Source of the DNA: Sulfopaludibacter sp035606355
GTDB lineage: Bacteria; Acidobacteriota; Terriglobia; Bryobacterales; Bryobacteraceae
Assembly: GCA_035606355.1 (NCBI GenBank)
Contig: DATNFO010000072.1
Coordinates: forward strand, 44,374-108,373
Direction: 5' to 3'
Length of the DNA: 64,000 nucleotides
Below are positions 44,591 to 53,500 of this stretch, piece by piece; position 1 is the first letter of the stretch; each line of letters opens with the position of its first letter. The position numbers and the translations under genes were made by a program. The notes beneath the pieces were generated by a model, which did no database searches, had not been told where the DNA came from, and worked only from the letters and a program-made list of their open reading frames with translations.

Positions 44591-44722
44591 GACGCCGGGC
44601 ATGCGGCTGACGTAGCATCGCACCATGCTAATCCCGGGAGGCTCGTTATGCGGTTCGGCGAAATGCCTCCGCGCCAGCGTTTTGGCGTAGGTCCGGCCCA
44701 TGTTCTTTGGTATCGTTATGAA

Positions 44723-46357
44723 ATGCGCCTGACTACCCCTGGGCGAGGCGTGACTTATTGCTTTGGGCGGTTCGTACTCGATCCGGCGAAGCGGACTCTG
44801 ACCCGCGATGGAGATGCGGTCCCGCTCGGGGCAAAAGCTTTCGACCTGCTCCATTATTTGGTGCGCGAGGACGGTCGTGTCGTTTCCAAGACCGAGATTC
44901 TGGACAATGTCTGGCCCGGAACCTTCGTCGAAGAAGGCAATATTTTCCAGACCATCTCCGTGCTGCGCAAAGCTCTCGATCCATTCTTTGACGGCGAGAG
45001 CCCGATCGCAACGGTCGCTCGTCAGGGATATCGTTTCGCTGCCGCTGTAGAGCGGCGCGAGGTGAAAAGCGTACTGACGCAGGTGGATGACGGCGTTGTT
45101 GCAGTGCCTTCGGCGGCGGACCAACCTGTTCAGCCGGAACCTGCGCAGTCCGCTGCGGTTCCACTTTCTGCGCCCGCCGCGCCACGCCGCTGGTGGTGGG
45201 GCGCGGGAATTGCTGCTCTTTTGCTCGCTGCCGTCGGGATCGGGGTCAGCATGCGGCCGGGTCCGCCGAAACCGGTTGCGCCTGTAGCGCCGCGCCGTTC
45301 GGTAGCCGTGCTCCCGTTTCAGAATCTCTCCGGCAAACCCGATGCGGCGTGGTTCTCAACCGCGCTCGCCGAGACTCTCGGCTCCCAACTCGCAGCGGGC
45401 GACCGGCTGCGCGCCATCGGCGGCGACCAAGTGGCGCGGAGCGTACGCGAACTCAGTCTCCCCGCGGGTACAGGGCTCGGACCCAGCCAGATTTCCGATG
45501 TGCGCAGCAATCTAGGCTGCGACCTGGTGCTCACTGGTTCCTACCTGCTGTGGAACGGCAAACTTCGTGTGGATTTACAGGCGTTCGACGCCCAAACCGG
45601 CGAAACCGCCGGCATGCTGACGGACACGAACGATGCTCGAAACCTGATTCCGCTGGTGGAGAAGCTCGGTTCGCAAATGAGCGCTAAATTGGGTGCGGGT
45701 ACACCGGCCGAGCGCCGCCGCATCGCTTCGGCGATCAGTTCCAATCCTCAAGCCGCCATGCTCTACTTCCGCGGGCTGACCGCCAACCGCGTCGCCGACG
45801 TACCGGCGGCAAAGGCCTATTTCCAGGAGGCCCTCAAGGCCGATCCGAAATTCGCACTCGCGCATTCGGCATTAGCTTCCGCTTTACTGGGCGGCGGTTA
45901 CGAGCAGCAGGCCGCCGACGAAGCGAAGAAGGACTGGATTCCTCCAAAGGGCTTACCGGCGAAGCGCGGCTGCAAATCGAAGCGTATTACGCCATGGCTA
46001 CCCATCAGAATGACCGCGCCATCGCGGCGTGGCGTGAATTGTGGCGGCGCTACCCCGATAATCTCGACTACATCCTGTCGGTGGGGCAGGCGGAGTTTAC
46101 GGCCTCGAAAGGCGATGAAGTGCTCGCCGCAGTGGCGGAAGCGCGCAAACTGCCTCCGCCGGCCGGCAACGATCCGCGAATCGACCGTCTGGAAGCGATT
46201 GGAGCGCAACTCGCAGGACGTTATGACCAGGCGAATGCAGCCATCGAGCGCGCCATTGCTTCGGCCACGCGAGCCAAGGTGTACCTGGAACTGGCGCGTG
46301 CGACCATCAATCGCGGCGTCATACGGGAACGGCGGAATGACAATCCGGGCGCGATGA
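44723..46357 (+). CDS. wHTH (CadC-like) transmembrane regulator, N-terminal part (frameshifted)
   Basis: The start at 44723 is chosen because the winged helix begins directly after it. Residues about 10-105 form an OmpR/CadC-type DNA-binding domain (FGRFVLDPAKRTLTRDGDAV, then LREDGRVVSK-like and ISVLRKALDP segments). A Pro/Ala-rich linker and one transmembrane helix (WWWGAGIAALLLAAVGIGV) follow, then a TolB/FlgO-like domain (RSVAVLPFQNLSGKPDAAWF) and the first TPRs. The true frame is lost near 45930; the remainder to 46357 is a false Arg-rich tail. The TPR part continues at 45994-47403. Such membrane-bound regulators are abundant in Acidobacteriota. Confidence 0.8.
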   Translation: MRLTTPGRGVTYCFGRFVLDPAKRTLTRDGDAVPLGAKAFDLLHYLVREDGRVVSKTEILDNVWPGTFVEEGNIFQTISVLRKALDPFFDGESPIATVARQGYRFAAAVERREVKSVLTQVDDGVVAVPSAADQPVQPEPAQSAAVPLSAPAAPRRWWWGAGIAALLLAAVGIGVSMRPGPPKPVAPVAPRRSVAVLPFQNLSGKPDAAWFSTALAETLGSQLAAGDRLRAIGGDQVARSVRELSLPAGTGLGPSQISDVRSNLGCDLVLTGSYLLWNGKLRVDLQAFDAQTGETAGMLTDTNDARNLIPLVEKLGSQMSAKLGAGTPAERRRIASAISSNPQAAMLYFRGLTANRVADVPAAKAYFQEALKADPKFALAHSALASALLGGGYEQQAADEAKKDWIPPKGLPAKRGCKSKRITPWLPIRMTAPSRRGVNCGGATPIISTTSCRWGRRSLRPRKAMKCSPQWRKRANCLRRPATIRESTVWKRLERNSQDVMTRRMQPSSAPLLRPREPRCTWNWRVRPSIAASYGNGGMTIRAR

Positions 46358-47403
46358 AGGATTACGCCGATGCGAAAGAGCTCTTCGAAAAATACGGCGA
46401 CCCGCAGGGATTAGCCGATTCTATGCGGCTTCACGGCGCGCTGCTGCAGCGGGGAGGCGATTTGGACGGCGGCGAACACGAGTTGAAGCAGGGGCTCGAG
46501 ATTAGCCGCCGCATCGGCTACAACAAGCTGAGCGGCCGCATTCTCTCCCAACTCGGCTTGTTGTATCAGCGCGAGGAGCGGCTGTCCGACGCCGCGCAAG
46601 TCTTGCGGGAAGCTGCCTCGGACGCCCATTCCACTAACGACAAGGCCGGGCAGGCGATCGCCGATCTCACGCTCGGCTACGTCTTGATCGACGGCGGCGA
46701 CCTCGCCGGAGCCGAGACTGTCTTTGCCGAGGCGAATGGCATACTCAAAGACCTGAAGGATCCGCTGGGCCAAGCGAGTTCCATGAATAGCCTGGCTACG
46801 GTGAATCTGGCGCGTGGGCGTCTGGACGCAGCGGCGGCGGAGGTGAATGATGCCGTCGCTGGCTTTCGGAAATTGAACGCCAAACGGCCGCTCGGCGATA
46901 CCCTTACCAACGCCGGCTGGCTGGCGATGCTGCGCGGCGACGGCGATGGCGCTGTCAAGGCGTTCAGCGAATCGTGTGCCCTGCTGGAAACACAGAAGAA
47001 CGCCGTGCAGACTGCCAACTGCCATCTTCATCTCGCCCTGGCGGAATATGGAGCGGGGCATAAAAAAGATGCGACGGCGGCGATCGCAAAACTGACCACC
47101 GGCCCGAACCGGAGCATCATTTCGGCGCATGATTGGGCACGGATCGCGGGCGTGCAGATCGACGCAGGCGAGTTGGGGCGCGCGGCGGACTCCATCGCCG
47201 AGGGAAAAAAGTCCGATCAATTCAAGAACGATCTCCCGGACCCCACGATTGCCTTGCAGATCGTGGCGGCGCGGTTGGACGCCGCACGCGGCAAACGCAT
47301 CGCGGCCGTTGACGAATTGCAGCAGGCACGGGTCCGCGCCGAGCGCTACGGCTACGATCCGCTGGCCCAGGAAGCCCGAACGGCGCTCGAACGCCAGAAA
47401 TAG
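45994..47403 (+). CDS. TPR-rich C-terminal part of the wHTH regulator
   Basis: 469 residues of TPR repeats (MATHQNDRAIAAWRELWRRY, then many KAYDEAL-like and GDPQGLADSMRLHGALLQRG units). Upstream of the ATG the same frame reads GLTGEARLQIEAYYA, which is the expected continuation of the previous frame, so this is the second part of one regulator rather than an independent gene. TPR domains in such regulators probably sense a partner protein. A base change near 45930 would restore an ~890-residue protein. Confidence 0.75.
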   Translation: MATHQNDRAIAAWRELWRRYPDNLDYILSVGQAEFTASKGDEVLAAVAEARKLPPPAGNDPRIDRLEAIGAQLAGRYDQANAAIERAIASATRAKVYLELARATINRGVIRERRNDNPGAMKDYADAKELFEKYGDPQGLADSMRLHGALLQRGGDLDGGEHELKQGLEISRRIGYNKLSGRILSQLGLLYQREERLSDAAQVLREAASDAHSTNDKAGQAIADLTLGYVLIDGGDLAGAETVFAEANGILKDLKDPLGQASSMNSLATVNLARGRLDAAAAEVNDAVAGFRKLNAKRPLGDTLTNAGWLAMLRGDGDGAVKAFSESCALLETQKNAVQTANCHLHLALAEYGAGHKKDATAAIAKLTTGPNRSIISAHDWARIAGVQIDAGELGRAADSIAEGKKSDQFKNDLPDPTIALQIVAARLDAARGKRIAAVDELQQARVRAERYGYDPLAQEARTALERQK

Positions 47404-47480
47404 ACGGACGGGTTCCGCGCCGGGGCGGCTGAAGCCCCTCAAAACTCCTCTCAACGCCTTGATTCCAAACAGCCCCCGTC

Positions 47481-47510
47481 TTTGAGAGAACTTTGAGAAG
47501 TTCTTGAGGA
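47481..47510 (+). promoter_or_regulatory. Direct repeats TTTGAGAA upstream of the giant gene
   Basis: Three units, TTTGAGAG (47481), TTTGAGAA (47492) and CTTGAGGA (47503), spaced exactly 11 bp apart, 60-90 bp before the ATG at 47572. They match the repeats before the adjacent wHTH regulator. This suggests that the regulator controls the giant gene. Confidence 0.5.
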
Positions 47511-47571
47511 CTACAAAGTAGGAATCGCCGTACTCTCCCCAGAAAGGTGCGAAACACCTCGGAGGGAAGAC

Positions 47572-50500
47572 ATGGAGATTCGGACACACAACCTTGGCGC
47601 CGCGATAGCAGTTCTTTTCGCCGCTTCAGCCGCCGTCGCTCAGACGCCCGCTCACCCACAGCGCCACGTGGCAGTGGTGGCGTCGAACGAAGGCATCACG
47701 GCTCGCGTCGATTCGCCGGAGAACCAAGGCTCGATTCTGTTGACCGGCGGAGGCCGCATTCTCGGCTATCGTCCTTTGAACGGGGGCGAAGCCAGGTGGA
47801 GCCCCTCGGATCTGCCACCGGGAACCTACACTCTGCGAGCAGTCTATCAGGGCGTTCGGTCTGAGCCGGTCCGGTACCGCGTCCCTTCGCATCCCGTCGT
47901 ACGCTTCGGCCAAGACGAGCTGCTCAGCAACGCAGCCCCCCATATTAAAGGGCTCACCTCCGTCAGCGGGGACGTCGTCGTGCTGGGACGGCACGGCCTG
48001 TACACCGTGCACCGTGACGCAAACGGACACACCGAAACTCGCGGCTCAGCGGCCGTTTCTCTGGGCGATTCCTTCGCCACGGCGGATTTCAACGGCGACG
48101 GCGTTCCGGATTTGGCCTCCGCCGGGAGAGGCAACGTGCAGGTGGTGTTCTCCCAACCGGACAAGCGGCCTCGCCCTCCCCTCTCGCTGGCCCATGGCAA
48201 GGATCTCATCGACCTCGCGTCCGGTGACTTCAACGGCGATGGCTTCGCTGATCTGGCGCTCATCAATCGAAACACCGGTGAGATCCGGGTCTTTTATGGA
48301 ACAGCGGACAACCGTATGGAGGGCCCGGCGGAAGTCCGCATGCCGGCGGGGCCGGTCCACGTGGCCGCCGGCGACGTCAACGGCGATGGGCTCGACGATC
48401 TGATCGTGGCGGAGACCTCCGGCTTGAGGATCACCGTGATCCAGGGCGCATCGAGCGGCTTCATCGCGGGTGCGACTTATCCGACTGAAGGCGTTCCTGC
48501 CGCCGTGACCATCGGCGATTTCAGCGGCGATGGCAAATCGCAGATCGCGTGGCTAAGCACCGATGGCGCCATCCGAATCGCCGGTCGCGCGGAAGTGGCC
48601 GGCCAGGCACAAGCGGGCACGCCGTTCCTGATTGCCGCCGATGTGGATCATGACGGACGGCTTGATCTGGTGGTGGCGAACGATGCAAGCGTCCGCGTTC
48701 TGTGGGGACTGGACAGTAGCGGTGCAAGACCAGCGGCCGTTACGGCTCATACCGGTGGCTCGTTCGTCGTGACCAGCTCTGCCGACGATGGAGGTGGCGG
48801 CACTCTGCGATCTCTAGTCGCACAGGCTGGGGGCGCTGCTCCCGCCACTGTCACGTTCAGCTCAGCGATTGGCGGAGCCACCATTAAGCTGCAGTGCGGC
48901 GGCAATCCAGGCTGCGCGATCTCTCTGCCGCCCGGCGTGTCGATTGACGGAGGCGGCAACAACATCACGGTTTCCGGCAATAACGCAACACGCATCTTCG
49001 AACTGAACGGCAACAACCGCATCGCGAACCTCACCCTTGTGAACGGGCGGGCCCACGGCGGCGATGGCGGTACCGGCTATCTCGGTGGCGGAGGCGCGGC
49101 CGGCATGGGGGGCGCCGCGTTCGTTCAGGGAACCGGAAATCAGTTCAGCCATGTTCTGTTTTCCGCGAATCTGGCCGTCGGCGGTAACGGTGGATGGTCC
49201 GAGTCCAGTGGGTTCCCGAAATCCGGAGGGGGCGGTGGGGGACTCGGTGGCAATGGCGGACAGGGGTCCCCGGGCGGTACCTTCCTGTTTCTGGAAGCCT
49301 CCGACGGCGGCGGCGGCGGCGGTTTCGGCGGGGTCCTCGGCGGGAATGGCGGCGACGGCGGTTCGGAACTGGATGTGGACGTCCTCGAGATTTTCAATGG
49401 AGTCCTGGAATTCGCGCTCGCAGTCGGCCCGGAAATTGAGGCCGAGGAGTTGAGTGAAATCGCCACCACCTTAGTGGTGGATGAGGGCAGAGACTACGAA
49501 TTCACGCACCTCATCGATCAAGGCTTCCTGGCGCTCGGAGGCAACCCCTCGCTGACCTTCTCTACGGAGCCAAGCGACGGCGGCCCCGGCGGCGGCGGAG
49601 GTGGAGGAGGCGAAAGCTACCCCCTCGGAATGAACGGCGGGTTCGGTGGCGGCGGCGGCGGCTCGGCCGACCCCTTGCATGGAGTCGGAGGCCGCTCTAT
49701 TTTCGGCGGCGGCGCCGGCGGCGGGGTGGATACTCGTGGTATCGGCCGCGGCGGTTCCGCATATGGCGGCGCGGTCTTCGTATACCATGGCGCTTCGGTC
49801 GATTTCGACAGCTGCACTTTTCAATTGAACCAGGCCATCGGCGGCAGTGACGGCCTGAAAGACGGCGTGATCATCGGCGGTCAGGCTGCGAGCGCGGGCG
49901 GCGGCCTGTTCGTTGCTCAGCACGCCAAAGCAACAATCAATTCCGCCGGCACCACCCTGTTCAACAGCAATAACTCAGCGTCCGTATCGAATGGCTTCTC
50001 CGGGCAGCTCGCGCTTCCGATGACCCTCACGGTGGGACCTTCCGCGCTGATACTTGCCTCGACGCCGGTGATCATGACCGCGTCCATACAAACCAGCCCC
50101 TTGCTGGCGGGCCTATCCGCCGGTGGAATCGTCGATTTCTATGACGGCGAGACGTTCCTGGGCGCCGCTACCTTGGCCAACGGTCAAGCCATCTTCCGCG
50201 GAGCCAGGCTTTCCTCCGGCGCGCACCAGGTCAGGGCCGTTTTCGTGGGAGATTCCGGGCTGAGCGGATTCGCAACCGCCATTGTGCACGTGGCTTGGGT
50301 GCCCGCCACGCCGCCCACTCAGGCCGCCAAATACTTCGTTCCCTCCGTGAATTCGGTCATGAAAGGCATGGTCGCTACGGACCTGAATGGCGACGGACTC
50401 CCCGATCTCGCCGTTGTCACCTACGACGGAAACCTGGGAGCGAGAGATTCCTACCTGGTCACCGGAATTGCAAAGTCCGATGGCACATTTAGCCCCTTCG

Positions 50501-53500
50501 GCGCGGCAGCCGAGCTCGACCAGGTCAACCCGGACGGCCTCACAGCCGGCGACTTCGGCGGCAGGGGCGTTGCCTCCATAGCGACCTTCGGCCCCGACGG
50601 AATTGAGATCTTTCCCGGCGACGGCGCCGGCAGTTTTTTGACTCGCATGTCTGCAGGCGGCTATCCCGGTTATACGATGTTCTCCGCGGATTTCGATCGC
50701 GATGGCCACCCGGATATTGCGTCCTTCAGCCAATCGCTCAGTCTTTTTCTGGGCGACCCTGCCGGCAAAATGATCGGGATTGCGGCGCCGCCTGCACCCT
50801 CCTGGGCGCACATTGGAGCTGTCGCAATCGCGGATGTCAACGGCGACGGCATTCCGGATGTGATTGAAGGTGACACTACGGTCTCGGAAATCTGGGTGGA
50901 CATCGGCAATGGCGATGGCACCTTCCAGAATCCCTTTGCCTACAACGTCGGCGGCGGCGTCCGGGACATCGCCGTGGGCGATTTCAACGGCGACGGCAAA
51001 CCCGACCTTGCTGTCGCGGATGCTTCCGGCATCAGCATCCTGCTCGGCAACGGAAACGGAACCTTCCAGAACATCATTCCCTTCACGCTCTCGCAAGCGC
51101 TTTACGGCGTGAAGACCGGCGATTTTAACGGCGATGGCTATGACGATATCGTCGTCATCAATACCGCGTTCAACAATGCCACCATCTGTCTTTCAAACGG
51201 AGACGGCACGTTCTCGGCGCAAACCCGGGTCGAGAATTCCATTGGCGCTCCGATCGTGGACTTCGTTGTCCGCGATTTCAACGGCGATGGAACACCCGAT
51301 GTTGCGGTGCTCGCTGCCGACAGGTTCGTGCACCTTCTGCTGAGTCATCCGCAGTATTCCCTCACCATGTCGCGGGGGACAGCTTCGTTCTACCAATCGC
51401 AGAATGCGCAATACAGCGTCACCGTCAGCAGCTTGACGCAATACGTGGGCACGCTCAGCGTGATTCTGACTTCCGGCATACCGTATCAAGCCGGCGGAAA
51501 TGGCTGGACTTGCTCGGGTGTGGTTTGCAGCATCACGGGCACCTTCGCGCCGGGCCAGGTTCCCGTGTTGCCGGTCTTCTTCACGGTTCCTGCCACCACA
51601 TCGTCTTACACCTTCTCTGCTGCCATGGGTGCTCCCGCCCTTCTCTCAACCTCCGACACATTCACTCCGCTCGCCTCCAATTTCACCTTCACGGCGACGC
51701 CAACGCAGCAGTACCTTTTCTGGGATAGTCCGACCGCGCAGTTGACGGTCACTCTCAAAAACAACAATCCGGTGGCGTTCACCGGACTTCAAGTGACCGG
51801 TACTTTGCCGGCATTCGTTACCGCCGGGACGCTCACTGGCGCCGGCTTCCAATGCCAGGGCCTTACGTGCACTATTGCGACTCTCAACGCGAACAGCACC
51901 CTCACGCTCACCGTGCCGCTGAGCTACTCGCGGCAGGATCAGACAGTGCTGAGCCCCTCGTTCAGCCTCGCCAAGCAACCGATCGGCGGGTCGCTGTACC
52001 AGATTGTTTCGCAATCGGCGACCATTCAAACGGCTCAGCGCTCCAAACCTGCGCTGACCGTGAAACCGGCAACGGCCACCGTCTCGCAAGGGCAACAAAA
52101 CGTCGCATTCCTGATCACCGTCACCAACACCGGTGGCGCCACTGTCGGTCCGACGACTGTCACCACCACCCCGGGCGCGGGTCTCACCGCGGTCTCTATG
52201 TCCGGCAGCGGTTGGACTTGTAGCGGAACGTCATGCACCACCAACACGAACCTTCTCCCCGGAGTTGTGTACACCATTCAGGCGAACGTGAATGTCTCCG
52301 GCTCGGCGCCGGCGACCGTGACAGAGTCCGCCAGTTTAGTTACTACCGGCGCGAACGCGTCGGCGAGCGGTAGCGCGGCCCTGAACCTAGCCAACCTGGT
52401 GATGCGCGTCACCCACGCGGGTACGCTGTCCCGGGGGGCGCCGGCCGTTTGGAGCATTATGGTGTCGAACGCCTCGACGCTTCCCTCGGTCGCCGCTATT
52501 AGCGTCACCGATATGCCGCCCGCCGGTTCCACCGCCGTCAGCCTCGGCGGCGCCGGTTGGAATTGCGATATTCCGAGCCTCACCTCTTCGCGTGCCGATA
52601 CGTTGCAGCCCGGCTTTTCGTATCCGCCGATCAGCGTCAACGCCACACTGCCCAACGTGTCCATCGCAATGACCAACACGGCTACACTCACCGGCGCCGG
52701 GGCCCCATTCTCCGCCAGCGATACGGCTCCTTACGGCCTCTACTCGTATGTCACGCTGGATTCGCCTTCACCTTCCGTAGCCAACTTCGGCCAGGCGGTC
52801 AAGCTGACTGCGGAAATTGGCGGCGCGGAGACGAATCCCACCGGAAGCGTGATTTTCCTCGACAATGGCAACTACGCGGGCGCGGCGCTGGTTTCCGGCC
52901 TCACCGCATCCTACACCACAAAGTCGCTCTCCCCGGGCAAGCACGTCTTCCGCGCGGTGTATTCGGGCGATCCGCTTTCAGGCCCGAGCGCCTCGAATTT
53001 CCAGACGGTGGCCGTCAACATCGCCACTTCAAACGTTGGTTGGGAGCCCTTCGGCTCCGTGCCCTCCGGAGGTCGTGAATCTCCCGGCCCGCTCGTCTTC
53101 GATTTCAATAACGATGGCATTCCCGATCTGGCTTTGCTCAGCAACGAAGACTTCTCCGTCACCTTCTATAAAGGTAAAGGCGACGGCACCTTCCAGCAAA
53201 CCCAGGTGATCCACCTCGACGGCGGACTCTCGCAGGCCATCGCCGGCGATTTCAACGGCGACGGCTTGCCCGACGTGGCCGTGTCCGGCCAGGGTGGCGT
53301 TTACATCCTGCTGAACGCCGTCTTGAACGGCGTGAACCATTTCGTGTTTCCAGCCGGCACGAACAACGGCAACTACTCCCCGACATGCCTCGTCGGCGCC
53401 ATGGCAACCGGCGACTTCAACCTCGATGGCCGTGTCGATATCGCTGCCGTGAACGCGTGCGGCGGTGTCGAAATCCTCTTCGGCAACGGCGATGGCACCA

